Positions 18,514 through 27,679 of a stretch of DNA of 64,000 nt are shown piece by piece. Position 1 is the first letter of the stretch. Every line of letters starts with the position of its first letter. The DNA is taken from the NCBI GenBank assembly GCA_946612455.1, contig CAMOER010000012.1:4626-68625 (forward strand). Direction: 5' to 3'. The DNA comes from UBA3305 sp002373555. Its GTDB lineage: Bacteria > Bacillota > Clostridia > Lachnospirales > Lachnospiraceae. A program made the translations under genes and the position numbers. The notes below the pieces were generated by a model that was given only the letters and a program-made list of their open reading frames with translations, made no database searches and was not told the DNA's origin.

Positions 18514-18522
18514 TACATTTCC

Positions 18523-21500
18523 TTACGTCCGCATCCTGGTGAAATATTCCAGTCTCCCCAGCTGCTGGATATCATTTTCCACATACACGGAGGCCGGCAC
18601 ATTCACATCGTACGTCATATACCGCCCCTTATCCGGGCATGTCGGCACCTGGATCACCTCGCCCAGTCTGTCCAGCGTCAGATTCCGCTCGAACTCCTTC
18701 TGGTACTCTTCTTCCAGTACTTTCAGGATATTCCGTGCGTTCTCCAGGCACGTCATTGACAGTCTGTACACGGCGCTCACATTCTCCGACGCCAGGAACG
18801 CAGGCGTCACATACGGCATGATCAGGTTCACGCTCGTGATCAGTCCCGCCGTCTTCTTTCCCTTTGTGCGGACACTGTCACCGCCGATGAACGGATACAG
18901 CGTCGACTCCACGAACCACGACCGGATATTCGGGATATAATACGCACAGTCCGCTTCAAAACCCCTGCTCATGATATTATCGCGCCCGTTCGCCGTCATG
19001 ATGCCTGTCAGGATCTTGTCGATGTTCAGCCCGGCTTCCTTCAGCAGAGGGGTGATCTTATTGATCCGGTAGCCCTTATGCAGCAGATCGTCCACGAAGA
19101 TAACATCCCGGTCGAATGACTTGATCATCTGCAGCTGCGTGGTGATCGGCGCATTTCCGGGGAACTCCTCGATCGAGAAGCCGCGCATGTTTTCGTTGAA
19201 CACACGCTCTGTACGGAGCGCTTTCGTAACGGTATTCGGCGTAATATTGCCGCGCAGCGCTTTCCCGAACGGCACGCACATCTTCCGGCCGAGCGTCCTC
19301 GGGTAAGTGACATATTCCGGAACATTGTTCAGCTGTGTGATCTTCTCGACCAGCTTATAATACATGACTGCTGCTTCAAAGGAGAGCACGAGCTGGCCCG
19401 GCTCCAGCTTGGTCAGCGCTTTCTGCAGTCTCCGGTGCGCTTCATCGATCACGCCGAGCACTCTCGGATTCGATTTCAGCGGCTCCTTGATGACCGATTC
19501 GATATTCTTGTTGAGGACGATCGGCTTGTGCATATCCACAGCCATGACCGTATCCTTCGCGCCTTTCTCGGAAAGCCGGACAAAGCCCTGTCTTGTCAGC
19601 GCTTCCTCGACCGGCTTCCTGCGCTCCTGCATTTCGGGACGACCGTGATACAGGCAGTAGGTATAGTCTTTCGCGAGGGCATGCGCCAGAAGCTCGGTCA
19701 GAACGATCTGCACGTAATCGTAGCCGTTCTCCTGCCGGAACCCGTAGATGCCCTTGATGACCATCATCTTGCCCCAGGCGTGATTCCGGATATTCATGAC
19801 CATTTCCAGATCATTAAACTCTTCCATCAGGTCTGTCGTATGGATCATGCCCGCGGCCGCCATGGCAATCGGGACGCCGCCGCGCTCATTATCCCGGAGG
19901 ACAGCCAGCGAGAGCCGGTTCCTGTGCATATTGCGGCGGATCAGATCCGTGTCCGTCTTGTTGCGCAGCACTGTCTTTTCCAGTTCTCTCCAGATACTGT
20001 CAGTGACCGCATCGTCATCCAGGACCTGGCAGTCGATCGAGCGGACCGCCAGCACCTCCTTGTACTGCGGCTCTCTGAGATAGAGATTGTTCTCATAGAC
20101 ATAGTTCTGCGCCATCGGATCGATCAGGTGCGAGATATCTCTGTTCAGGTCGATGTTCTCTCGGATCCTGGTCGAGCTGATATCCTCCAGCTGCAGCGGC
20201 AGCGTAAGATCCACGACTTCTCCGGAGATGCCGTGCGCACCCGTCAGGATATCCTTTCCTTCGATATCATATTCTTCCCCGTGTCTGCGGAAAATAATAT
20301 GACTGAACGTATGAATACTGTTCTCCGAAGGATCCGCCTTATACGCGGAAGCATTGATCACAACATCACTTCCGACGACGATATAGACCTCCTTGCCCGG
20401 GAACATGGCCCGCAGCTCCGCCAGGTTGGCGGCATTCGCAATGTTCACCGGCACTTCCATCGGAAACATGAACACCTGCGTATCCTCCGCGCAGGACATC
20501 TGTGCGATCTTTCTGCGGACAAGCGGCGCCTGTGTGCGTTTGGACCATGAAAATTCATCGATCGCCAGATAGACGGTATAGCCGAGTTTCCGGATCTCAT
20601 CCACGATTCCCTTGTGGCTCAGCGAGAACGGATCGAAGGAGCCGGGGAAGAATGCCGCGCCGCGGCCCTCCATGAAGACGATATCCCCGCATTCCAGCAG
20701 ATACTCGGAAATGAACCGGTAGACATGGTTCATTGAAGCCGTATTGATCAGGAAGCTCAGGCTGTCCTCGTCCTCTTCGTGCATGATATGCAGCGCTTTC
20801 TTTCCCATATAATGGAAAATACGCTCTTTTTCCTTCAGCGGAAGCACATTCTGGCCGAAGATGAAATCTCCCATCACATAGCAGGCTTCCTGCGTGATCA
20901 TGCTGTGGAAATGCGCCATGCCCCGCAGCAGCGTGCCGACCATCCGGTGCATCCTCGCATTGTGATTGGTATTGTCCGGATACCGCCGTTTGTAGTAGTT
21001 GTAATTCTGGATCAGATAGCCGACCGTATCCAGTGCTACGCAGGCAGTCGCATCCGGTGCAGTGATCACGAGCTCTCTCAGCCTGTCCAGGACCTCTTCC
21101 AGTTCCTCCGGCCGGAGCTTCACGAGCATGCCGCCGAGATACTTCGGGATATTCTTGGTATATTCCGATTCGCCCAGTTCCAGACCTTTGAGCAGTTCCA
21201 TCGCCACTTCATTCCGCTGTTCCAGCGAAAGATAATCCATCATGTCGACGAGCGTACGTCCCGCAAGATGCCGCACATCCCCGCACTCCGATCCGGTGAT
21301 CAGGTTGACCAGATGCGTGGTCGTATGCAGCGGCTGCGTATTTCTGCCCGCCGCCGTCACATAAAACAGGAAATGGATATTGACCAGCTTGGCGATCCAG
21401 GGCGTGGCGGCCTTCAGATTCTGCATGAAAGCCTCATTGATATATTTTTCGGTATTCTTCGCCAGCTGTATATCACGCAGTTCTTTTCTGCCAAGCTTTA

Positions 21501-23400
21501 CACGGATGATCTCCTTCAGGAAAACGATGCTGACGGCCTGGCTGTTGTGGATGTTTTCAGCTGCATGCTCCGCGAAATCCCGGACCCTTTTTTCATTTTT
21601 GAAAGCTTCTTCATCCAGCAGCCGGTTCGCAAACAGAAGGATCGTCGTCGCGAGTTCGACATCCTCCGTATCGGAATAGTATTCCGCAAATGAGATCAGA
21701 ACATCCAGCTTTTCCAGACTGACATCCGCCATGGGCATGCGTTCCGCGGTCTCTACCATGATGAAGGCGGTAAAACGATCCCGCTCTGTATTCAGATATT
21801 CTTCCAGCAGGACCTCCAGATATTCGCTTCTTCTGGAAGGTTTGCAGTTCGACAGGATACTGCCCACCAGCGTCTCCAGCTTGTAGCCCAGCCACATCCT
21901 GTGCTGTTCCGTCAGCTTGTGATCCGGCTCCAGGATCATCTTCACGTATTTGCGGAACTGTTCGACCGAAGAAGACACCTGCAGGAAAGCCATCATGCCT
22001 TCCGGGATCTCCTTGCGGTATTCCGTATCATACCCGACGATGATCTCGCCCATGATGACCGCCGCTTCGTTGCGGATATCGCTTTCTTTATGCATCAGCA
22101 GCTCATACAGGAAGCTGATCGCAAGCAGCTTCTGCCGCTGGCTCAGATACGTGATGTATTCCCGGATGATATTCAGATATGTCCTGGTATGCTTCCAGTC
22201 TCTTTCACTCCTGGCAGACTCCAGGATCGCCGTAAACGAGCTCTCATGGCTCAGGATATTCATCAGGTTGATATTGTGGTAAATGGCGACATCCTTATAG
22301 ACAGAGATCAGCTCTTTTCCGCCAAGCAGCGCCGTATTGGTCTCCGGCTGCGGCTCCGGCACGGTCTTATCCATGGCCGGATGGGCGCCCTGCCTGACCA
22401 TGAACTCCTCAAAATCCTTCAGCTTGCTGTAGACCTTCACATAACGCTTCCGCTTTGCGTCATCGACATTGTCCAGCTTCCCGAGGATCACGTCAAAGGA
22501 ATCCTTCAGCGAATAGCAGTGGATGATCTCCTTCCCGTTCTCCCTGGTGCTCTTGACCCGGAAGTCCGCGTAGATCAGCAGCAGCGATTCGAGCGACAGG
22601 TTCTCCAGTTCCAGATCCCAGGTGGAATGATTCGCGCCGATGTAGCCGATCGTCGGCATCTCAAAACGCTTGAACAGCAGATCCGTATAATAGTAATGCA
22701 GATACGGCACGCGGCGGGATTCGGTATCCTTGCAGCCGAACTTGCCGATGTCGTGCCCGATCGCAGCACCCGACATGAGCGCGAGATCCACCGGCAGGCC
22801 GCACTGCTTCAGTTCTCTCGCCATGTGCATGGCGACATTGTGCACGCCGGCCACATGACCGCCGGTATTGAACGGCGTGACTTCCGCAGCAATGCGCATG
22901 AACTCCAGCAGATAGGTATCCCTGCAGAAATCCAGGAAATTCTCATATTCTTTTCTCGTCGGCGATCCCTTGCACTCTTCAAAGGTCGCCAGCGCATAAT
23001 GTTTTGTCATCACGAAGCCATGGAAATCCCGCTCGGCTTCAATGCACACCCGCAGCGTCTCCAGGTAGAAGATCTTGCCCCGCAGATACTGCGGCTCCAT
23101 GACTTCCGGGAAATTCTGCGGATACAGCACATTTTTCCCGTCCGCGAAAAGGAAGGGAAGCCAGCCGCCTTCCGGCTCCGGGGAGAATTCTGTGATGATA
23201 TTCTTCACGGCATCCAGCACTTCCGCGCAGGTCACTTCCTCATGCGTCACCATTTCCTTTAAGGAATCCCGGAAATGCCGCTCCCGCAGAAGCTTTTCGA
23301 TCCGGTGTTCATCCGCGCCCAGCTGTTTCAGTACATGTTTATCCTTCAGCCTGTCCGTAATATGCGTAAGCAGCTCCCGGTACATGTCTTCCTTTTTCAT
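18523..23400 (-). CDS. 1625-residue HD / HEAT-like / NadD-like nucleotidyltransferase / phosphoribosyltransferase fusion
   Basis: An uninterrupted frame of 1625 residues; GGAGG precedes the ATG. The N-terminal region (about 150-330) has an HD phosphohydrolase signature: GVHNVAMHM, IGHDIGKFG with His216-Asp217, and GANHSTWD. Residues about 380-880 are helical, with HEAT/armadillo character. At about 915 AFFPGSFDPFSLSHKG matches the nucleotide-binding loop of NadD/cytidylyltransferases, with the matching ISSTRIREN near 1075. Residues about 1110-1290 may be a GNAT-like fold (weak). At about 1431 DVIFVDDLLHKGYRI is a PRPP-binding loop of phosphoribosyltransferases. Proteins annotated as cytidyltransferase-related occur in Clostridia, but I know of no established function. 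NAD or nucleotide metabolism is inferred. It follows the DNA methyltransferase gene by 15 bases. Confidence 0.82.
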   Translation of the reverse strand: MKKEDMYRELLTHITDRLKDKHVLKQLGADEHRIEKLLRERHFRDSLKEMVTHEEVTCAEVLDAVKNIITEFSPEPEGGWLPFLFADGKNVLYPQNFPEVMEPQYLRGKIFYLETLRVCIEAERDFHGFVMTKHYALATFEECKGSPTRKEYENFLDFCRDTYLLEFMRIAAEVTPFNTGGHVAGVHNVAMHMARELKQCGLPVDLALMSGAAIGHDIGKFGCKDTESRRVPYLHYYYTDLLFKRFEMPTIGYIGANHSTWDLELENLSLESLLLIYADFRVKSTRENGKEIIHCYSLKDSFDVILGKLDNVDDAKRKRYVKVYSKLKDFEEFMVRQGAHPAMDKTVPEPQPETNTALLGGKELISVYKDVAIYHNINLMNILSHESSFTAILESARSERDWKHTRTYLNIIREYITYLSQRQKLLAISFLYELLMHKESDIRNEAAVIMGEIIVGYDTEYRKEIPEGMMAFLQVSSSVEQFRKYVKMILEPDHKLTEQHRMWLGYKLETLVGSILSNCKPSRRSEYLEVLLEEYLNTERDRFTAFIMVETAERMPMADVSLEKLDVLISFAEYYSDTEDVELATTILLFANRLLDEEAFKNEKRVRDFAEHAAENIHNSQAVSIVFLKEIIRVKLGRKELRDIQLAKNTEKYINEAFMQNLKAATPWIAKLVNIHFLFYVTAAGRNTQPLHTTTHLVNLITGSECGDVRHLAGRTLVDMMDYLSLEQRNEVAMELLKGLELGESEYTKNIPKYLGGMLVKLRPEELEEVLDRLRELVITAPDATACVALDTVGYLIQNYNYYKRRYPDNTNHNARMHRMVGTLLRGMAHFHSMITQEACYVMGDFIFGQNVLPLKEKERIFHYMGKKALHIMHEEDEDSLSFLINTASMNHVYRFISEYLLECGDIVFMEGRGAAFFPGSFDPFSLSHKGIVDEIRKLGYTVYLAIDEFSWSKRTQAPLVRRKIAQMSCAEDTQVFMFPMEVPVNIANAANLAELRAMFPGKEVYIVVGSDVVINASAYKADPSENSIHTFSHIIFRRHGEEYDIEGKDILTGAHGISGEVVDLTLPLQLEDISSTRIRENIDLNRDISHLIDPMAQNYVYENNLYLREPQYKEVLAVRSIDCQVLDDDAVTDSIWRELEKTVLRNKTDTDLIRRNMHRNRLSLAVLRDNERGGVPIAMAAAGMIHTTDLMEEFNDLEMVMNIRNHAWGKMMVIKGIYGFRQENGYDYVQIVLTELLAHALAKDYTYCLYHGRPEMQERRKPVEEALTRQGFVRLSEKGAKDTVMAVDMHKPIVLNKNIESVIKEPLKSNPRVLGVIDEAHRRLQKALTKLEPGQLVLSFEAAVMYYKLVEKITQLNNVPEYVTYPRTLGRKMCVPFGKALRGNITPNTVTKALRTERVFNENMRGFSIEEFPGNAPITTQLQMIKSFDRDVIFVDDLLHKGYRINKITPLLKEAGLNIDKILTGIMTANGRDNIMSRGFEADCAYYIPNIRSWFVESTLYPFIGGDSVRTKGKKTAGLITSVNLIMPYVTPAFLASENVSAVYRLSMTCLENARNILKVLEEEYQKEFERNLTLDRLGEVIQVPTCPDKGRYMTYDVNVPASVYVENDIQQLGRLEYFTRMRT

Positions 23401-23415
23401 ACAGGACCTCCGCTC

Positions 23416-25638
23416 CTATCTGTTCTTTCCGTTGATCTTTCTGAACAGCCCTGCCAGGATCTCCTCATCGGATGCACCGGCAAAACCGAATATCTTTTCC
23501 ACCACTTCATCATTTTTCCGATGCGCGACCGCAAGATCCGCCGGCATCTCCGTTCCGTAGAGCTGCGCCGGCGTCATTTCCGGATGCGCCGCTCTCGCCG
23601 CCATGATCCCGTCCGCCGCCGCATCCAGCGCGGCTCTCCGGAATTCATCGATCTCCGGGAACGGGAAATTATTGTAAAGAAAGCTTGCGGAATACCGCAG
23701 ATCGCTCTTTAACCGTCCTGCTGCGGCCCGGACAAAAACCATATGCACCCGGGATGACATGAGCGCGAAAAGCGCCTTGTCCGCAGCCGGCACCATCAGC
23801 ACTGCATCGCCCGCGATCACATCCGCATCCATGAAGCCGATGGGGATATATTTCCGCCTGACCGAACTGACTCTGGGGATCAGCAGATATTTGCCGGCCT
23901 CCGGCTGACGGATCTCGCCGAATCTGTCCGGACGGAGCGCCAGCATCTTTGTGGATGCCCGGGGACTCTTCTCCCTGTATTGTCTTACGGCGCCGATCCT
24001 TTCCGCGATCAGCGGATGCTTCAGCAGCGCATCCGGAACACTGCCGTCGGCCCAGATGCAGTACCGCAGTCTCCCCTTCAGATAATCCTCCGATCCCGTA
24101 TACGGACGGAGGAGCGGTGCCAGCGCCGGCGCCTCCTGCAGCATCTGTTCCTTCTCCGTTTCCGAAAGGATCAGATGCCCGCCGTCATTCGGCATGCTGC
24201 CGAAGACCATCTCCGGCACATCCGCTATGGGCGTCCGCCTGGACATGATAAATATATCCTCTCCGTCTGTCAGATAGGCATTGATATGCCCGCAGACGTG
24301 TTTTTCCTCTCCGTCGAACAGGATCTTCGCCGGCTTGCGTGCTGCTGCGGCCGAAAAACCGATGATCACGCAGTGGACCTTCGCCGCTCCGCCGGTGATA
24401 TTGTTCCAGACAAATGTCCTGTAGGCAAAATCGATCTCCATCCCGTGTTTGTACACGAGCTCCTTCCAGAGAATGGACGCCTGTTCTCCCTGCGAAATGC
24501 TGTTGGTGGAAACAAAAGCGGCCCGGATGTCTGTCCCAGCTATGAACTCTGCTGTCTTCTTATACCAGGCGGCCACATAATCCAGGTTGCCGAGCCCCGA
24601 CAGCGTACCGAAGACAAGCTTCATATCCGCTTTCTGGGACGGCGTCATCAGGCGGGCGCCCACATACGGCGGATTCCCGATAATATACGACAGCTTCTCC
24701 CGGTCGACAAAATCCTCCCATCGTTCAGAGATTGCATTGCCGACCCGGATCCCCATGCCGGTGATGCCTTCCGGCAGCACTTCCGGGATCCCGAACTGCG
24801 CCGCTGCGGCCAGATCCATTTTCCGCTTGGTCAGCCACATGCAGATCCTGGTGATGACAGCCTCGACCGGATCCAGTTCGATGCCGATGAACTGGTTCGG
24901 ATTGACATTGCAGACCAGTGAAATATCCAGTACCCGCTGTCCGTTCCTGTACAGTTCTTCCAGGACATCCAGTTCCAGCTGCCGCAGGCGCATATAGGCC
25001 CGCAGTAAAATGTTTCCGCACCCGCATGCGGGATCCAGCACACAGATCTGCGCGAGCTTTTTCTGAAACTTCCGAAGGCCCGCCCTGTTCCCCGCAAGCT
25101 TCTTTCTCTCTGCAGACAGCGCGTCCATGAACAGCGGATCAATGATCCGGTCAATATTCTCCTCGTTCGTATAATACGCCCCGGAAGCTCTGCGCTCCTC
25201 CCTGTCCGTAATGTTCTGGAACAGCGCCCCGAAGATCGCTGGGCTGATCTCTTCAAATGCAAGCTCCCTGCACGACAGGAGCACCTGCTCGAATTCTTCC
25301 CCTGCGGGAAACGCCGGCAGCTCCTGCGAGAAGATCTGGCGGCTGATGACGGGCAGGCTTCCGGCGCCGGCATTCTCTGCGGTCTCCTTTCCTGCCAGCA
25401 CGGCAAACAGCCGGTTCAGCCGCTGTTCAAAAGGCACTTCCGGCTGTTCCGTCAGCATATCGTAAAAGGATTCCTGTCCGAACACCTCCAGCGCATCGGA
25501 AAAGCAGCAGATCATGATCCTGGTGAGCCAGAGGGTGACTTCCTCTTTTGCATAGCCGGCCTCCGTCAGGAGCACGGAAAGCCGCTGCATGCGCTCCAGC
25601 ACCAGCCTGTTCAGTTCAGCATCCGAAACATTTTTCAT
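23416..25638 (-). CDS. Solo COG1002/YeeA-type DNA N6-adenine methyltransferase
   Basis: 740 residues. Residues about 125-165 carry the family block IFGALFQNITDREERRASGA then YYT. Motif I DPACGCGNIL lies near residue 202 and the catalytic NPPY near 321 (GNPPYVGARL). The C-terminal third (about 480-700) resembles a target-recognition region. MmeI relatives carry a PD-ExK nuclease at the N-terminus; here the N-terminus is only about 120 helical residues with no such motif, so this looks like a methyltransferase without a cutting domain. GGAG lies 7 bases before the ATG. The 1625-residue gene follows at once; no restriction gene is adjacent. Confidence 0.85.
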   Translation of the reverse strand: MKNVSDAELNRLVLERMQRLSVLLTEAGYAKEEVTLWLTRIMICCFSDALEVFGQESFYDMLTEQPEVPFEQRLNRLFAVLAGKETAENAGAGSLPVISRQIFSQELPAFPAGEEFEQVLLSCRELAFEEISPAIFGALFQNITDREERRASGAYYTNEENIDRIIDPLFMDALSAERKKLAGNRAGLRKFQKKLAQICVLDPACGCGNILLRAYMRLRQLELDVLEELYRNGQRVLDISLVCNVNPNQFIGIELDPVEAVITRICMWLTKRKMDLAAAAQFGIPEVLPEGITGMGIRVGNAISERWEDFVDREKLSYIIGNPPYVGARLMTPSQKADMKLVFGTLSGLGNLDYVAAWYKKTAEFIAGTDIRAAFVSTNSISQGEQASILWKELVYKHGMEIDFAYRTFVWNNITGGAAKVHCVIIGFSAAAARKPAKILFDGEEKHVCGHINAYLTDGEDIFIMSRRTPIADVPEMVFGSMPNDGGHLILSETEKEQMLQEAPALAPLLRPYTGSEDYLKGRLRYCIWADGSVPDALLKHPLIAERIGAVRQYREKSPRASTKMLALRPDRFGEIRQPEAGKYLLIPRVSSVRRKYIPIGFMDADVIAGDAVLMVPAADKALFALMSSRVHMVFVRAAAGRLKSDLRYSASFLYNNFPFPEIDEFRRAALDAAADGIMAARAAHPEMTPAQLYGTEMPADLAVAHRKNDEVVEKIFGFAGASDEEILAGLFRKINGKNR

Positions 25639-25691
25639 GGCATATCTCCGCGGTCTTTGTTATCTTTTTGATTATAACAGATATATGGTAA

Positions 25692-25733
25692 TAAAAAAAG
25701 ACCGCCGCAGGCAAAAAGCCCGCGGCAGCCGTC
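25692..25733 (-). terminator. Terminator of the yebC-like gene
   Basis: On the minus strand a GC-rich stem (CCGCGGGC / GCCTGCGG) with a TTTTT loop is followed by TTTTTTT. Confidence 0.88.
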
Positions 25734-25740
25734 AGATCAC

Positions 25741-26472
25741 TCAGCCCTCATCCCAGTTATGATAGACATTCTGGACATCGTCATCGTCGTCCAGAAGATC
25801 CAGCGTACGGTTGATCATCTTGATATCCTGCTCATCGGTGAGCGTCACCCATGTCTGCGGGATCATCGTGACATCCGCTTCCATCATCGGGATGCCTTCC
25901 TTCTCCAGATTCTCTCTGACTGCGGAGAAATCATCCGGATCGGTCAGGATCTCGTAGGAATCCTCTTCCTCGGTGATATCCTCGGCACCGGCATCCAGCG
26001 CGATCATCATCAGATCGTCGAAGTCCATCTCGATCTCTTCCTTGTCGATGATGATCTGGCCTTTCTTATCGAACATGAAGGATACGCAGCCCTGGGAGCC
26101 GACATTTCCGCCGCCCTTGGTGAAGGCGTTCCTTACGTTGGAAGCGGTTCTGTTCTTGTTATCCGTCAGTGTTTCCACGATGATCGCGGTTCCGTTCGGG
26201 CCGTAGCCTTCATAGGTGGCCTGTACATAATCCACGCCCGAACCCTCGCCGGCGGCTTTCTTGATGCTGCGGTCGATGGTATCGTTCGGCATGTTATTGG
26301 CCTTGGCCTTCGCGATCACATCACGAAGCTTGCCGTTGTTGGCGGGATCGGGGCCGCCCTCCTTGACCGCAACGGCGATCTCGCGGCCGATCCGTGTAAA
26401 TACTTTGCCCTTCGCGGCATCGTTTTTCTCTTTTTTATGCTTGATGTTTGCAAATTTTGAATGTCCTGACAT
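25741..26472 (-). CDS. yebC: YebC/PmpR-family regulatory or ribosome-associated protein
   Basis: 243 residues from ATG 26472, which has GAGGGG upstream and gives the canonical N-terminus MSGHSKFANIKHKKEKNDA. The family motifs GREIAVAVKEGGPDPA, ANNMPNDTIDRSIKKA and YEGYGPNGTAIIVE are all present, and the acidic C-terminus is typical. Members are described as transcriptional regulators and, more recently, as factors that help translation of proline-rich stretches. The gene is followed by its own terminator. Confidence 0.96.
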   Translation of the reverse strand: MSGHSKFANIKHKKEKNDAAKGKVFTRIGREIAVAVKEGGPDPANNGKLRDVIAKAKANNMPNDTIDRSIKKAAGEGSGVDYVQATYEGYGPNGTAIIVETLTDNKNRTASNVRNAFTKGGGNVGSQGCVSFMFDKKGQIIIDKEEIEMDFDDLMMIALDAGAEDITEEEDSYEILTDPDDFSAVRENLEKEGIPMMEADVTMIPQTWVTLTDEQDIKMINRTLDLLDDDDDVQNVYHNWDEG

Positions 26473-26546
26473 ACTATTCCCCTCTTGGCAACTTAATAAT
26501 ATCCAGATTGTATCACTATAACACCGGCTTGTCAAAACCGTGTTTT

Positions 26547-27668
26547 TCAGTTTACATAGATCCGCGGGACGCGCTCTCCGATATCGCACAGCAGCTCATA
26601 CGGGAATCTTCCGCAGATCCCGGAAAGCTCCTCCACGCTGATGCATTCCTCACCGCTCCTGCCGAGCAGGACGACGCGGTCGCCTTCCGCCGCATCGGGA
26701 ATCTCCGTCACGTCGACCATCATCTGATCCATGCAGATCCTGCCGAGGATCGGCGCCCGCTTTCCGCGGATCAGCACGCAGGCTTTATCCGACAGCAGTC
26801 TCGGATAGCCGTCCGCGTAACCGACCGGGATGGTCGCCACGCGCCGGTCCCCGTCAAGGACACGGATATGGTTATAGCTGATCCCTTCGCCGGCTTTTCT
26901 GTCCGCGATGAACACCACTTCGCTCTCCCAGGAAAGCGCCGGCATAAGATCCGCCGTCCTTTCCACTTCGTCCGACGGATACACGCCGTACAGTGCGATC
27001 CCGAGCCTGGCCATATCCGGGCAGTATTCGGGGAACCGGATCGTACCGGCGCTGTTGGCTGTATGCTTGATCGGAATATATTTCCCGCCGTCCTCGATCC
27101 TGTGCACGATATCGTCAAAGATCTCATGCTGTCTGCGGGTAAAGGAAAGATCCGCCTCATCGGCTCTCGCAAAATGCGTGAACATGCCTTCCACGCAGAT
27201 GCCCGGGAGCATCTGGATCCTGCGGACCGCATCCACCGTTTCCTGCGTGGGCGCGAATCCGATCCTGTGCATGCCTGTATCGAGTTTGATATGAATGTAG
27301 GCGTTCCTGCCGAGTTCCGCTGCCGTCCTGGATATTTCCACTGCATCGGCTTCCTTGAAGACCGTCATCCGGATCCTGTTCGAGATCATCTCGCGATAGT
27401 CTTCCTTCCAGCTGTAGCCGAGGATCAGGATCGGCAGACGGATCCCCGCCTCCCGGATCTGCATGGCTTCCGCCGCGCATGCGACGGCCAGAAAATCTGT
27501 CTTTTCCTGCAGTCTTTCCGCGATCCTGACGGCACCGTGTCCGTAGGCATTCGCCTTGACGACCAGACATCTGCGCACTTCTTTGGAAAGCCCGCCCGTC
27601 AGGGCATCCAGATTATGTTCTATTGCCGAAAGATCCACCTTTACCGAGGTTCTTTTTGTAAATCGCAT
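26547..27668 (-). CDS. alr: Alanine racemase
   Basis: 373 residues. The PLP-binding motif VVKANAYGHGA places the Schiff-base Lys at residue 38. The second-half motif IPVGYADGYPR and the catalytic-Tyr region GRICMDQMMVDVT are intact. The enzyme makes D-alanine for peptidoglycan. The ATG has AAGGAG 7 bases upstream. It begins 11 bases after nnr, an arrangement common in Firmicutes. D-alanine is also the usual substrate of the dlt-like genes at 56804-61124, although those may use another acyl group. Confidence 0.96.
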   Translation of the reverse strand: MRFTKRTSVKVDLSAIEHNLDALTGGLSKEVRRCLVVKANAYGHGAVRIAERLQEKTDFLAVACAAEAMQIREAGIRLPILILGYSWKEDYREMISNRIRMTVFKEADAVEISRTAAELGRNAYIHIKLDTGMHRIGFAPTQETVDAVRRIQMLPGICVEGMFTHFARADEADLSFTRRQHEIFDDIVHRIEDGGKYIPIKHTANSAGTIRFPEYCPDMARLGIALYGVYPSDEVERTADLMPALSWESEVVFIADRKAGEGISYNHIRVLDGDRRVATIPVGYADGYPRLLSDKACVLIRGKRAPILGRICMDQMMVDVTEIPDAAEGDRVVLLGRSGEECISVEELSGICGRFPYELLCDIGERVPRIYVN

Positions 27669-27679
27669 CTTGCTGCTCC

